DNA of 64,000 bases, taken from contig NZ_CP019698.1 of NCBI RefSeq assembly GCF_002005145.1, positions 1,054,001 to 1,118,000 on the forward strand, read 5' to 3'. The stretch comes from Desulforamulus ferrireducens (GTDB lineage Bacteria > Bacillota > Desulfotomaculia > Desulfotomaculales > Desulfotomaculaceae). The notes under the pieces are model-generated. The model was not told the DNA's origin. It did not search any database and worked only from the letters and a program-made list of their open reading frames with translations. Shown here piece after piece: positions 40,800-50,280 of the stretch. The translations under genes were made by a program, and so were the position numbers. Positions within the stretch are counted from its first letter, which is position 1, and each line of letters starts with the position of its first letter.

Positions 40800-42278
40800 A
40801 TGGAAAAGATGGATATCTTCCGCGATATAGCGGAACGGACCGGGGGAGACATCTACCTCGGTGTGGTAGGTGGTGTGAGGACCGGTAAATCCACTTTTAT
40901 TAAAAGATTTATGGAATTGGCAGTGATACCAAACATTAAGAATGTGTATGATAAAGAGCGGGCTAAGGATGAGCTTCCCCAGAGTGGTGCCGGTAGGACC
41001 ATTATGACTACCGAGCCTAAATTTGTACCCAATGAAGCCATTGAAATCACTGTCAATCCCAGTCTAAAAGTAAGGATGCGTTTGGTTGACTGCGTAGGTT
41101 ACCGAGTTCTAGGTGCCCTGGGTTATGAAGAGGAAGAGGGGCCTCGGATGGTAACCACTCCTTGGTACGAAGAACCCATTCCCTTCCAGGAAGCAGCTGA
41201 AATTGGTACCCGTAAAGTAATATCCGAGCATTCCACCATTGGGGTTGTAGTTACCACCGATGGTAGTATTACCGACATCCCCAGGGAGAATTATGTGGAT
41301 GCAGAAGAGAGAGTGGTGGAAGAACTAAAGGATATTAACAAACCCTTTATCATCCTGCTTAACTCATTAAAGCCCCAGGCCAGTGAAACCGTACAATTGG
41401 CAGCGGAATTGGAAGAAAAATATGATGTACCGGTTTTACCCATTGATTGTGCTGAACTAAAGCAGCAGGACATTCTTAAAATCCTGGAGCAAGTCCTTTA
41501 TGAATTCCCAGTTAACGAAGTAAATATCAGCCTGCCTCTTTGGATTGAAGAATTAGATGGTAAGCATTGGCTCAGACAAAGCTTTGAAGACGCTGTGCGG
41601 GATACTGTGCGCCATGTACGCCGTTTAAGAGATATCGAAAGTGCCGTGACCACTCTGGATGGCTATGATTTTGTCCAGCAGGTAAACTTAAAGCATATGG
41701 ATATGGGTACTGGCTCAGCCTCTATTGATATGGTAGCAAAACCAGACCTGTTCTATCGGGTACTGGCTGAGGAGACCGGTTTTGAAATTGAGGGCGATCA
41801 CCACCTGTTCCGCTTAATGAAGGACTTGGCTGTGGCCAAGCGGGAATACGATAAGGTTGCCACCGCCTTGCAGGAAGTGCGGGAAACTGGCTATGGTGTG
41901 GTAACTCCCAGACTGGATGAGATGAATCTGGAAGAGCCGGAATTAATTCGTCAGGGCAATCGCTTTGGTGTAAAACTAAAGGCCAGCGCACCCTCCCTGC
42001 ATGTGATTCGGGCGGATATTACCACCGAAATTACGCCAATCATTGGTACCGAAAAACAATGCGAAGAGTTGGTACAATATATGCTGGCCGGTTTTGATGA
42101 AAATCCACAAAAGATCTGGGAATCAGAGATTTTCGGCAAATCGTTGCATGATCTGGTCCGCGAGGGCATCCAAAATAAGCTGCATCGGATGCCAGAAAAT
42201 GCCCAGATTAAGCTGCAGGAAACCTTACAAAGAATTGTCAATGAAGGAAGCGGCGGCCTAATTTGTATCATTATATAA
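40800..42278 (+). CDS. spoIVA: Stage IV sporulation protein A (spore coat ATPase)
   Basis: It polymerises on the forespore surface as basement layer of the spore coat, using ATP. The start at ATG 40800 gives 492 aa, the length of B. subtilis SpoIVA, and the opening MEKMDIFRDIAERTGGDIYLG aligns with it; ATG 40794 is an alternative. Walker A is GGVRTGKST (24-32), and VDCVGYRVLG (about 98-107) and the C-terminal end NEGSGGLICIII are conserved. The protein needs SpoVM for localisation; spoVM is not in the window. Confidence 0.97.
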   Translation: MEKMDIFRDIAERTGGDIYLGVVGGVRTGKSTFIKRFMELAVIPNIKNVYDKERAKDELPQSGAGRTIMTTEPKFVPNEAIEITVNPSLKVRMRLVDCVGYRVLGALGYEEEEGPRMVTTPWYEEPIPFQEAAEIGTRKVISEHSTIGVVVTTDGSITDIPRENYVDAEERVVEELKDINKPFIILLNSLKPQASETVQLAAELEEKYDVPVLPIDCAELKQQDILKILEQVLYEFPVNEVNISLPLWIEELDGKHWLRQSFEDAVRDTVRHVRRLRDIESAVTTLDGYDFVQQVNLKHMDMGTGSASIDMVAKPDLFYRVLAEETGFEIEGDHHLFRLMKDLAVAKREYDKVATALQEVRETGYGVVTPRLDEMNLEEPELIRQGNRFGVKLKASAPSLHVIRADITTEITPIIGTEKQCEELVQYMLAGFDENPQKIWESEIFGKSLHDLVREGIQNKLHRMPENAQIKLQETLQRIVNEGSGGLICIII

Positions 42279-42289
42279 ATAAATCAGTT

Positions 42290-42322
42290 AACCCCACCGA
42301 CTAAAGGTCTGTGGGGTTTTGT
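42290..42322 (+). terminator. Rho-independent terminator after spoIVA
   Basis: AACCCCAC (42290-42297) with GTGGGGTT (42311-42318), then TTGTGTTT. Confidence 0.85.
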
Positions 42323-42419
42323 GTTTAGATGGAAATTATCGGGTAGGCGTTAAGGCGAGTAAAACAGCGATAGATGGTATTTTTCTGTTTGTAGAACAAA
42401 TAATAAGTATAATTAAGGC

Positions 42420-42448
42420 TTGAAGGGTTATTTCGAGGGTGTTATAAT
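42420..42448 (+). promoter_or_regulatory. Sigma-A promoter of pheB-hom-thrB
   Basis: TTGAAG (42420-42425), 17-bp spacer, TATAAT (42443-42448): an almost consensus vegetative promoter 55 nt before the first gene of the threonine operon. Confidence 0.8.
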
Positions 42449-42502
42449 GTCCTTTGTAGAAGGATAATTATCCACTGAAAACGGACAATGGCGAGGTATC
42501 AA

Positions 42503-42949
42503 ATGTCAAAAAGAGAACCTAAATACTATCTAGTAGAAGAAGATATACTACCTGAAGCAATTTTAAAAACGGTTATGGCTAAGGAACTTCTCCTCAAAGG
42601 GGCTGCCAATACTGTTAATGAAGCGGTGGAAAAGGTGGAATTAAGCCGCAGTGCCTTTTACAAGTATAAGGATAAGGTCTTTCCCTTTCATCAGTGGAGC
42701 AAGGGGAAGATTGTTACCTTGGAACTGGTAATGCAGCATCAACCCGGTGTACTTTCTACAGTATTAAATATTATCGCCTCTGTCAAGGGCAGTATTCTAA
42801 CCATCAACCAGAACCTACCGCTGCAAGGCTTGGCCAATGCCACCCTCTCCATTGAGACGGCAGAAATGAACCAGGATTTAGAGGAGTTATTGAAGATTAT
42901 CAGTGAGGTAACGGGAGTACAGGATGTTCGTTTGATTGGGCAGAATTAA
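42503..42949 (+). CDS. pheB: ACT-domain protein PheB (UPF0735)
   Basis: The 148-aa protein starts best at ATG 42503, close behind GCGAGG, matching the family's usual beginning ([13 protein letters not shown]). A helix-turn-helix-like head ([16 protein letters not shown], about 49-64) precedes a C-terminal ACT domain (about 72-146), a small-molecule binding fold that usually binds amino acids. Its name comes from an old link with phenylalanine synthesis in Bacillus. The gene leads the hom-thrB operon here, so it probably responds to an amino acid of this pathway. Confidence 0.9.
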   Translation: MSKREPKYYLVEEDILPEAILKTVMAKELLLKGAANTVNEAVEKVELSRSAFYKYKDKVFPFHQWSKGKIVTLELVMQHQPGVLSTVLNIIASVKGSILTINQNLPLQGLANATLSIETAEMNQDLEELLKIISEVTGVQDVRLIGQN

Positions 42950-42971
42950 TGTTGGGGAAAGGGAGATTATG

Positions 42972-44264
42972 ATGGAACAGGTTATTAAAATCGGTCTTTT
43001 AGGTTTAGGCACCGTAGGCCGTGGAGTATATCGCATCCTACAGGAAAACCAGGATAGCATTCAAAAACGTGTGGGAGTTAAATTGGAAGTAAAAAAGGTC
43101 CTGGTAAGAAGCCTGGGCAAGGATAGAGGAATTAATCTACCCGAAGGAATTCTAACCACTAATTTAGCAGACATTACCCAGGACCCGGAGATTAAAATTG
43201 TGGTGGAGGTCCTAGGGGGGATTAACCCTACACTAGATTATGTACTGGAAGCCTTAAATCAGGGCAAAAGTGTAGTAACTGCCAATAAAGATATGATTGC
43301 GGAACATGGTCAGAGGTTATTTGCCGCGGCTCAGAAAAACAACTGCGATTTGTTATTTGAAGCCAGTGTAGCAGGTGGTATTCCCATTATTAGAACCCTC
43401 AAACAGAGTTTAGCGGGCAACCAGATTGAGGAAGTCTTTGGCATTATTAACGGAACAACTAACTATATGCTGACTAAAATGACGCAAGACGGTTCGGATT
43501 TTGCTGATGTATTACAAGAAGCCCAGGCCAAGGGTTATGCGGAAGCCGACCCCACGGCCGATGTGGGTGGTTATGACGCAGCCAGGAAGATTGCCATTTT
43601 AGCGTCCATTGCCTTTAACTCGCGGGTTCCTTTAAATCAAGTCTATACCGAGGGAATCACCAAGATAACCGCTGATGATATCGCCTATGCCAAGGAATTA
43701 GGCTATGTTATAAAATTACTGGGAATTGCTAAGGATCGTCCGGAGGGTATTGAGGTAAGGGTTCATCCAACCTTTATTCCCCAAAACCATCCCCTGGCTG
43801 CGGTGGGGGATGTGTTTAATGCGGTCTTTGTAAGGGGCAATGCCGTGGGAGATACCATGTTTTATGGTAAAGGAGCCGGCGAATTACCCACCGCCAGCGC
43901 TGTGGTGGCGGATATTATGGATGCAGCCCGGGATATTATCAGGAATGTCCCTGGCATCATTGGTTGTACCTGTTTTCAAACAAAGCCTGTGTTAGATATT
44001 GGGGAAACCTATAGCAAATATTATATTAGGCTGCAGGTAGCCGATAAGCCAGGGGTGCTGGCTTCCATTGCCCTGGTCTTTGGTAACAAGGAGGTAAGTC
44101 TTAAATCTGTTATTCAAAAAGAGGCCACGGGGAAAACCGCAGAGGTGGTACTGGTAACCCACCGAGTATTGGAACAAAACGTTTCCGATGCCTTAATGGA
44201 TATTAAACAGCTTTCTTCTGTGATGGAGATTGCCAATGTGATACGGGTCGAAGGAGAAGAATAG
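42972..44264 (+). CDS. hom: Homoserine dehydrogenase
   Basis: It reduces aspartate semialdehyde to homoserine. Two neighbouring ATGs (42969 and 42972) are possible; the second has better spacing to GGGAG. The 430-aa protein has NAD(P)-binding GLLGLGTVGRGVY (about 7-19), the EASVAGGIPIIRTLKQSL catalytic region (about 127-144), the GTTNYMLTKM segment and a C-terminal ACT domain (about 345-425) for threonine feedback. It lies in order pheB-hom-thrB. Confidence 0.97.
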   Translation: MEQVIKIGLLGLGTVGRGVYRILQENQDSIQKRVGVKLEVKKVLVRSLGKDRGINLPEGILTTNLADITQDPEIKIVVEVLGGINPTLDYVLEALNQGKSVVTANKDMIAEHGQRLFAAAQKNNCDLLFEASVAGGIPIIRTLKQSLAGNQIEEVFGIINGTTNYMLTKMTQDGSDFADVLQEAQAKGYAEADPTADVGGYDAARKIAILASIAFNSRVPLNQVYTEGITKITADDIAYAKELGYVIKLLGIAKDRPEGIEVRVHPTFIPQNHPLAAVGDVFNAVFVRGNAVGDTMFYGKGAGELPTASAVVADIMDAARDIIRNVPGIIGCTCFQTKPVLDIGETYSKYYIRLQVADKPGVLASIALVFGNKEVSLKSVIQKEATGKTAEVVLVTHRVLEQNVSDALMDIKQLSSVMEIANVIRVEGEE

Positions 44265-44265
44265 C

Positions 44266-45171
44266 GTGCAGAATAATCAACAGATAGTTGTCAAGGTACC
44301 CGCCACCACTGCCAACCTTGGTCCCGGCTTTGATTGCCTGGGCATGGCACTAAACCTCTATAATGAAATTCATATGTCCCTGGCTCCCTCCACCACCATT
44401 ATAGTGGAGGGGCAGGGGGCTGATAATATTAGTACGGATGAAAGCAACATTGTTTGGCAGGCTGCCCGACGGGTCTATGAGAAATTGGCGCTGCCCATGC
44501 CGCAGATTTCTCTCAAATTGGTGAACCAGATACCCACCTCCCGAGGCTTGGGTAGCAGTGCGGCAGCCATAGTGGGGGGGTTGGTGGCAGCCAACCAATT
44601 AGCCGGTAATCAATTATCCCAGGAAGAGTTATTGGCTCTGGCTACCGAGATGGAAGGACATCCGGATAACGTTGCTCCGGCTCTGCTGGGTGGTATTGTT
44701 ATTTCTGTGGTAGCGGAGGGGAAGGTACACTACCTTAGGCTAGAACCGCCGGAAGATTTAAGCACGGTGGTAGCCATTCCGGATTTTGAATTATCCACCC
44801 GGGCAGCCAGGGAAGTATTGCCCCAGCTGGTCAGCCTGCAAGAGGCCATTTTTAACTTAAGCCGCACCGCCTTGATGGTGGGGGCTTTATGTCAAAAACG
44901 CCTGGATTTGTTGACCGTGGCAGCCCAGGATGTGTTGCATCAACCCTATCGGGCACCCCTGGTACCAGGCCTGGTACAAGTTATTGAAGCTGCCCAAAGG
45001 GCAGGGGCCTTGGGTGTCATGCTCAGTGGCGCAGGGCCTACCGTGATTGCCTTGACTGGTAATTGCCAGGAGGAAGTGGCAGCTGTGATGGAGAAGACTT
45101 TTTTAGAGTCTGGGGTAAAGTGCCACACTAAGATATTAAAACCGATAGTTGATGGAGCAGTAGTTTTGTGA
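44266..45171 (+). CDS. thrB: Homoserine kinase
   Basis: It phosphorylates homoserine in threonine synthesis. The 301-aa GHMP kinase has PATTANLGPGFDCLGMAL near the start, the ATP loop PTSRGLGSSAAAIVGG (about 87-102), and LSGAGPTVIAL (about 247-257). It uses a GTG start after GAAGGAGAAGAATAGC and follows hom by 1 nt. No threonine synthase is in the window, so thrC must be elsewhere. Confidence 0.97.
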   Translation: MQNNQQIVVKVPATTANLGPGFDCLGMALNLYNEIHMSLAPSTTIIVEGQGADNISTDESNIVWQAARRVYEKLALPMPQISLKLVNQIPTSRGLGSSAAAIVGGLVAANQLAGNQLSQEELLALATEMEGHPDNVAPALLGGIVISVVAEGKVHYLRLEPPEDLSTVVAIPDFELSTRAAREVLPQLVSLQEAIFNLSRTALMVGALCQKRLDLLTVAAQDVLHQPYRAPLVPGLVQVIEAAQRAGALGVMLSGAGPTVIALTGNCQEEVAAVMEKTFLESGVKCHTKILKPIVDGAVVL

Positions 45172-45224
45172 TTTAATATTTTATGTAGATAAAGAACTAC
45201 AGAATCAGAGAGGCAGGTTACAGC

Positions 45225-46466
45225 ATGCTGGTAGTAAAAAAATTTGGTGGCAGCTCTGTGGCTGACCCTGAACGCATTAAAAGGGTAGCCAGAAGAGTGG
45301 TAGAGGAACATCAAAAGGGCAATCAAGTTGTGGTCACTGTTTCAGCCATGGGCGATACCACCGATGACTTAATTTCCCTGGCGAAGCAGGTTACCAATAA
45401 TCCACCGGAACGGGAAATGGACATGCTCCTTTCTACGGGAGAACAAATATCCATCGCTCTTTTATCCATGGCCATTCGTGACCTGGGTTCGGATGTAATC
45501 TCCCTTACCGGAGCTCAGGTGGGTATTTATACTGATGATGTACATACAAAGGCCAAAATATTAAAGATTGAAACCGACCGTGTGCGGGCAGAGCTTAATG
45601 CCAACCGCATAGTGGTGGTAGCCGGTTTTCAAGGCATTAACCCCAATAACGATATCACCACTCTGGGACGGGGTGGTTCAGATACCACCGCGGTGGCCCT
45701 GGCAGCAGCCCTCAAAGCCGATGTCTGTGAGATTTTTACCGATGTAGATGGTGTTTATACCGCAGATCCCCGGCTGGTACCGGAAGCCAGCAAGCTGTCC
45801 CATATATCCTATGATGAGATGTTAGAGCTGGCCAGTTTGGGTGCCCAGGTATTGCACCCCCGTTCAGTGGAATTGGCCAAGCAATATGGCATACCCATAC
45901 ATGTTCGTACCAGCTTTAATTATAATGAAGGAACTATTGTTGAGGAGGCTCCGAATATGGAAAATGCACCTGTGGTCAGTGGAGTTGCCCATGATTATAA
46001 TGTGGCAAAAATTGGTTTGTTTGATGTGCCGGACAAGCCAGGTGTGGCCAAAAAAATCTTTAAGGCTTTATCCTCCCAAAATATAAATGTGGATATGATT
46101 ATCCAAAGCGCCATGCGCAATAATATGAATGACATCGGTTTTACCATCACCCAAAATGATTTAAGAAAAGCCCTGCAAACCATTGAAAGCATCCAAGAGG
46201 AAGTGGGCTTTAAAGGTTATACCCATGATGAGGATGTAGCCAAGGTTTCCATTGTCGGTGCCGGTATGATTTCTCACCCAGGGGTGGCGGCGGATATGTT
46301 TGAAGCTCTGGCTGATGAAGGAATTAACCTGGAGATGATTACCACCTCGGAAATTAAAGTTTCCTGTGTCATTAAGAGGGCAGACACCGAAAAGGCTGTG
46401 CGTGCCCTGCATAAAAAGTTTAGACTGGATGACTTAGAAGCAGCGAAGAATTATGAATTGAAATAA
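45225..46466 (+). CDS. lysC: Aspartate kinase
   Basis: It starts lysine/threonine/methionine synthesis by phosphorylating aspartate. The 413-aa protein is a single-function kinase with [10 protein letters not shown] at the start, [13 protein letters not shown] (about 172-184), and two ACT domains in the C-terminal ~140 residues (about 268-410) for feedback control. It is close to the hom-thrB operon (53 nt) and may share its transcript. A strong terminator follows. Confidence 0.97.
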   Translation: MLVVKKFGGSSVADPERIKRVARRVVEEHQKGNQVVVTVSAMGDTTDDLISLAKQVTNNPPEREMDMLLSTGEQISIALLSMAIRDLGSDVISLTGAQVGIYTDDVHTKAKILKIETDRVRAELNANRIVVVAGFQGINPNNDITTLGRGGSDTTAVALAAALKADVCEIFTDVDGVYTADPRLVPEASKLSHISYDEMLELASLGAQVLHPRSVELAKQYGIPIHVRTSFNYNEGTIVEEAPNMENAPVVSGVAHDYNVAKIGLFDVPDKPGVAKKIFKALSSQNINVDMIIQSAMRNNMNDIGFTITQNDLRKALQTIESIQEEVGFKGYTHDEDVAKVSIVGAGMISHPGVAADMFEALADEGINLEMITTSEIKVSCVIKRADTEKAVRALHKKFRLDDLEAAKNYELK

Positions 46467-46467
46467 C

Positions 46468-46494
46468 AAATCCCCGCAACTGCGGGGATTTTGC
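46468..46494. terminator. Terminator shared by lysC and the convergent small gene
   Basis: AAATCCCCGCA (46468-46478) with TGCGGGGATTT (46481-46491), loop AC; T- and A-runs on both sides. Confidence 0.85.
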
Positions 46495-46502
46495 TATTTG
46501 GG

Positions 46503-46631
46503 TCAGCCGTCGGAACCCTTGGCCACATAGACGCTACCTTCGCCACAGTTCGTGGGAGCGTTAATCTGCTCTTGGCGTTTATAAATTACCTGTGTGGGCT
46601 TTTTGAGTTCCTTGGTTGTTTTATTTACCAT
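46503..46631 (-). CDS. Small hypothetical protein, 42 aa
   Basis: Starts at ATG 46631 with AAGGGGGTGAG upstream and stops at 46503, just before the shared terminator. The sequence (MVNKTTKELKKPTQVIYKRQ..., then TNCGEGSVYVAKGSDG) is basic and soluble, with one cysteine. I do not recognise it. It reads in the opposite direction to a plus-strand frame of similar length that lacks a ribosome binding site. It may be co-expressed with nothing else; proC lies downstream of its promoter side in the same direction but after its start. Confidence 0.6.
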   Translation of the reverse strand: MVNKTTKELKKPTQVIYKRQEQINAPTNCGEGSVYVAKGSDG

Positions 46632-46698
46632 TTGGCTCACCCCCTTGCTGATAGAGTGTCAAGGGGATGCCAGATTTAAACGTTAAATGACTTGTTAA

Positions 46699-47544
46699 TT
46701 ACTGGTTGGCCAATTGACGGTCAATGATTATTTTACCCAATTCTTTGGAACGCTGGGTGGCCCGTAAAATGGCTCTGCGAATAAGGGGTTGGAAATTACC
46801 TTTATTCAATTCATTAAGACCTGCCATGGTTGTGCCATTGGGGGAGGTTACCTGCTGGCGCAATACTTCCGGTTGTTCACCGGTTTCCATGAGCATTTTT
46901 GCTGCCCCCATGAGGGTTTTGAGAACCAGGGGGCGGGCCAGTTCTCTGGGAATGCCGGCAGCCTCACCGGCTTTTTCCATGGCCTCCACCAGGTAGTAAA
47001 TATAGGCCGGGCCGCTGCCTGACAGGCCGGTTACAGCATCCAGTAGATGTTCCTCCACTACCACAACCTCACCCATCAGGCGGAAAATTTCCTCCGCCAG
47101 GGCCAATTGTTCCGGGGTGGTATAACGCCCTCGGCTAAGGCCGGTGGCCGATTCCAGTACGGCACAGGAAGTATTGGGCATGGCCCGCACCACCGCGACT
47201 TCACAGGACAAACCTTCCTCGATGAGAGCAGTGGGGACACCGGCTAATACCGAGATGACCAGCTGGTTTTTCCCGATACAGCCATTTAGCTCGGTTAAGG
47301 CAGCAAAGACATCCTGGGGTTTCATGGCCAAGATAATTACATCGGATGCAGCGGCCATGGCCTTTTTATCTTGCACCGGCACAATGCCGTAATAATTTCT
47401 CAAAAAAGTTAAGCGCTCCTGGTTACTGCGGTTGGCCACCCGGACTTCACCTGGTCGCACACTGCCAGTGGAAAGCAGACCCTTTATCATAGACTCGCAG
47501 ATATTGCCGGCACCGATGAAGAAAAAGGTTTTACCGTCTAACAT
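46699..47544 (-). CDS. proC: Pyrroline-5-carboxylate reductase
   Basis: The last step of proline synthesis, reducing P5C with NAD(P)H. The 281-aa protein has IGAGNICESMIKGLL (Rossmann, about 11-25), ILAMKPQDV (about 71-79), ESATGLSRGRY and the GLSGSGPAYIYYLVEAM segment (about 170-186), plus VTSPNGTTMAGL (about 228-239). It is last in the order proB-proA-proC on the minus strand, so all three proline genes are together. Confidence 0.97.
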   Translation of the reverse strand: MLDGKTFFFIGAGNICESMIKGLLSTGSVRPGEVRVANRSNQERLTFLRNYYGIVPVQDKKAMAAASDVIILAMKPQDVFAALTELNGCIGKNQLVISVLAGVPTALIEEGLSCEVAVVRAMPNTSCAVLESATGLSRGRYTTPEQLALAEEIFRLMGEVVVVEEHLLDAVTGLSGSGPAYIYYLVEAMEKAGEAAGIPRELARPLVLKTLMGAAKMLMETGEQPEVLRQQVTSPNGTTMAGLNELNKGNFQPLIRRAILRATQRSKELGKIIIDRQLANQ

Positions 47545-47561
47545 ATTAGTTTCCTCCTTGT

Positions 47562-48809
47562 TTAAGAACGTACCTGGCCGGTTCCTCTGACCACATACTT
47601 ATAACTGGTCAATTCTCTTAAGCCCATGGGGCCTCGGGCGTGAAGTTTCTGAGTGCTGATGCCTATTTCGGCACCAAAGCCATATTGAAAACCATCGGTA
47701 AAGCGGGTGGAGGCGTTATGATAAACAGCAGCGGCATCCACCTGACGTAGGAATTTCTCGGCAGTTTCCCCATCCTCGGTAATGATACTTTCCGAGTGGC
47801 CACTGCCATAGGTTTGGATATGTTGTAATGCTTCCTCCAGATTGGCCACGATTTTAACGGAAATAATCGGGGCCAAAAATTCCGTGGCCCAATCTTCCTC
47901 AGAGGCAGCTGTTAAACCAGGCACCAGCTCTAACACAGACCGGCAGCCCCGTACCTCCACACCCTGGGCTTGTAACTCCGCCAGAGCGGTGGGTAACCAG
48001 CTGGGGGCCAGGGCCTGGTGAACCAGCAGTGACTCCGCAGCATTACATACACCGTAGCGCTGACACTTGGCATTTAAGAGTATTTGCAAAGCCATGGTGG
48101 GGTCGGCGGCTTGATCCACATAGATATGACAGTTCCCTACCCCGGTTTCAATAACCGGTACGGTGGCTGTTTCCACCACCCGGCGAATTAATCCCGCGCC
48201 GCCCCGGGGAATCACTAAATCCAGTAAACCGTTCAGACGCAGCATTTCGTCTACATCTTTCCGATCCTCACTATCAACAAATTGTATAACATCCACAGGT
48301 ACAGCGGTTTTGGCCAGCCCCTTCTTAATGGATGCCACTAAAGCTCGGTTACTGTTGAGGGCAGTGGCACTGCCCCGCAGCAGGACGGCACTGCCTGCTT
48401 TCAGGCAGAGGGCAAAGGTATCCACAGTTACATTGGGCCTTGCTTCATAAACCATACCCACCACACCCATAGGTACTCTAACCTTATCAATGCTTAAACC
48501 GTTGGGTCTGGTCCAGGTTTCTATAACTTCACCAACGGGATCCGGCAGTTCGGCCACTTGGCGCAGCCCCTCCACCATATCCTTTAAACGGCTTTCATTT
48601 AAGGCCAGACGATCCAGCAGGGCGGGGCTAAGGCCGGCCTGCTGACCATTTTGCAAATCCAGTTGATTGCCATGTAAAATGCTGTGCTGATCTGCCAGTA
48701 ACTGCTTTGCCACCGCTTCTAAGGCCTCATTTTTAGCAGCGGTAGAAAGACCTGCTAAAATTCTGGAAGCACCCTTGGCCTTCTTGGCCAGTTCCTTTAC
48801 TAATGACAT
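47562..48809 (-). CDS. proA: Glutamate-5-semialdehyde dehydrogenase (gamma-glutamyl phosphate reductase)
   Basis: The second step of proline synthesis. The 415-aa protein is an aldehyde-dehydrogenase-fold enzyme with the PNVTVDTFALCLKAGSAVLLRG stretch (about 128-149), VIPRGGAGLIRRV (about 200-212), and the active-site cysteine near AKCQRYGVCNAAESLLVH. Its ATG at 48809 follows AAAGGAGTTTTCTC and overlaps the proB end by 10 nt, so the pair is co-translated. Confidence 0.97.
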   Translation of the reverse strand: MSLVKELAKKAKGASRILAGLSTAAKNEALEAVAKQLLADQHSILHGNQLDLQNGQQAGLSPALLDRLALNESRLKDMVEGLRQVAELPDPVGEVIETWTRPNGLSIDKVRVPMGVVGMVYEARPNVTVDTFALCLKAGSAVLLRGSATALNSNRALVASIKKGLAKTAVPVDVIQFVDSEDRKDVDEMLRLNGLLDLVIPRGGAGLIRRVVETATVPVIETGVGNCHIYVDQAADPTMALQILLNAKCQRYGVCNAAESLLVHQALAPSWLPTALAELQAQGVEVRGCRSVLELVPGLTAASEEDWATEFLAPIISVKIVANLEEALQHIQTYGSGHSESIITEDGETAEKFLRQVDAAAVYHNASTRFTDGFQYGFGAEIGISTQKLHARGPMGLRELTSYKYVVRGTGQVRS

Positions 48810-49897
48810 GTGAGAAAACTCCTTTCACAGACCAACCAGTCTCGATTAATCACTTCTAAGCCGCGACGGGGTTTCTTAATTACCAGGCGTAAATCTGCTG
48901 CGGATAGGTTGGTGATACCCTTGGCTAACTCATTGCCCTGTTCATCTGCCACTGCTACCACACTGCCGGTAGGGAAATTTCCCCTTACCTGCTTGACGCC
49001 AACGGCAAGCAGACTTTTATTATCCACAGTAATGGCTTTGACAGCACCCTGGTCAATTAGCAGTGTACCCCGGGCTATACTGTTAAAGGCAATCCATTGC
49101 TTCCTGCTTCTCAGGGAGTTTGCGGCGGGCTCAAAGCTGGTGCCAACCTGTTCACCGGCGGCAATACGTTGAATGATGGCAGGCTCCTGGGCGCTGGCCA
49201 CCACCGTTCGTAAGCCGCTGCGGGCGGCGATGCGGGCCGCGGCTAACTTTGTGCGCATACCACCGGTACCCACCGGGCTGCCGCTGTCCCCAGCAATCCG
49301 GAGAATTTCTTCATCAATTTGTTGCACCACCGGTATCAGCCGGGCAGCCGGGTCTTTACGGGGATCACCGCTGTAAAGACCGTCAATATCCGTGAGAATA
49401 ATCAATAGTTCTGCATCCACCAAGCCCGCCACCAGGGCGCTGAGGGTATCATTATCCCCAAAACGAATTTCCGCAAAGGCCACGGTATCGTTTTCGTTGA
49501 CGATGGGTAAAACGCCCCGGTCCAGCAGGACATGCAAAGTGTTGCGGGCGTTGAGGTAGCGTTTGCGATCGGCCAAATCCTCCTTGGTTAAGAGAACCTG
49601 GCCCACCTTAATATGTTGTTGAATAAACAATTCATTATACTTCTCCATCAATAGGCCCTGACCAACGGCAGCAGCCGCCTGCCTTTCGGGCATGGTGAGG
49701 TGGGCGCGACTCCAGCCCAGATGCCCCAGCCCGGCTGCCACCGCCCCAGAGGAAACCAATACAGGTTGCCACCCCTCCTCGATTAATGCGGCAATGGCCT
49801 TAGTTAAAGCTGCCATGCGTACTTCATCCAATAGTCCTTGGCTATTTGTCAGGCTACTGCTGCCTATCTTGATAACTAGTCTTTTATGATTTTCCAT
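48800..49897 (-). CDS. proB: Glutamate 5-kinase
   Basis: The first, feedback-controlled step of proline synthesis. The 365-aa protein starts at ATG 49897 after AAGGAGGCTGCAGTC; a frame extension to 49921 has no site. It has VIKIGSSSLTN (about 7-17), NENDTVAFAEIRFGDND (about 131-147), GTGGMRTKLAAARIA (about 209-223), and a C-terminal PUA domain (about 275-355). A T-box leader controls it. Confidence 0.97.
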   Translation of the reverse strand: MENHKRLVIKIGSSSLTNSQGLLDEVRMAALTKAIAALIEEGWQPVLVSSGAVAAGLGHLGWSRAHLTMPERQAAAAVGQGLLMEKYNELFIQQHIKVGQVLLTKEDLADRKRYLNARNTLHVLLDRGVLPIVNENDTVAFAEIRFGDNDTLSALVAGLVDAELLIILTDIDGLYSGDPRKDPAARLIPVVQQIDEEILRIAGDSGSPVGTGGMRTKLAAARIAARSGLRTVVASAQEPAIIQRIAAGEQVGTSFEPAANSLRSRKQWIAFNSIARGTLLIDQGAVKAITVDNKSLLAVGVKQVRGNFPTGSVVAVADEQGNELAKGITNLSAADLRLVIKKPRRGLEVINRDWLVCERSFLTCH

Positions 49898-49921
49898 GAC
49901 TGCAGCCTCCTTAAAAAACAA

Positions 49922-50158
49922 AAACCTTTCGCCCCAAAGGACGAAAGGGAAACTTTCGTGGTACCACCTTTATTAATGCATAGAAAACTATGCATTCACT
50001 TTGCGCCCTGTATCGGGGGCCACCGGTTCGGTTAAAATCCCGAACAGCTCCGGAGTGGGTTTCAAAATCTATAACCTGAGGGATCTCACAGCCGACGAAT
50101 CCCACTCTCTGTCAGGTTAACGGATTTTTACTAGCTCCATCATAGCCGATTATGTTGT
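49922..50158 (-). promoter_or_regulatory. T-box riboswitch leader, proline-type, before proBAC
   Basis: On the minus strand the conserved T-box core AAGGTGGTACCACG (49959-49972) is followed by a terminator hairpin CCTTTCG (49942-49948) with CGAAAGG (49925-49931) and TTTTTGTTTTT. Upstream lies Stem I with the AGAGA-type box (ACAGAGAGTGGG). In the specifier region GAAACCCACTCC (complement of 50051-50065), CCC followed by A, or CCA, are proline codons. Uncharged tRNA-Pro should favour the antiterminator and so turn on proline synthesis. Confidence 0.88.
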
Positions 50159-50165
50159 TGCTACA

Positions 50166-50195
50166 ATTATAGACATCTTTTAATTATGCTGTCAA
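50166..50195 (-). promoter_or_regulatory. Sigma-A promoter of the proBAC T-box transcript
   Basis: Read on the minus strand: TTGACA (50195-50190), 18-bp spacer, TATAAT (50171-50166). Near-consensus, 8 nt before the start of the T-box leader. Confidence 0.85.
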
Positions 50196-50280
50196 GGGTT
50201 CAAGCATATTTACAAGAAGCACCTTAAACTTCCTTCAAACATAATATACAATGACTAATTATTTGGAGGGGATATTTTTG

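Noticed and set aside
46491-46679. 62-codon plus-strand frame after lysC
   Set aside because: It lacks a ribosome binding site and overlaps a minus-strand small gene that has one and shares a terminator.
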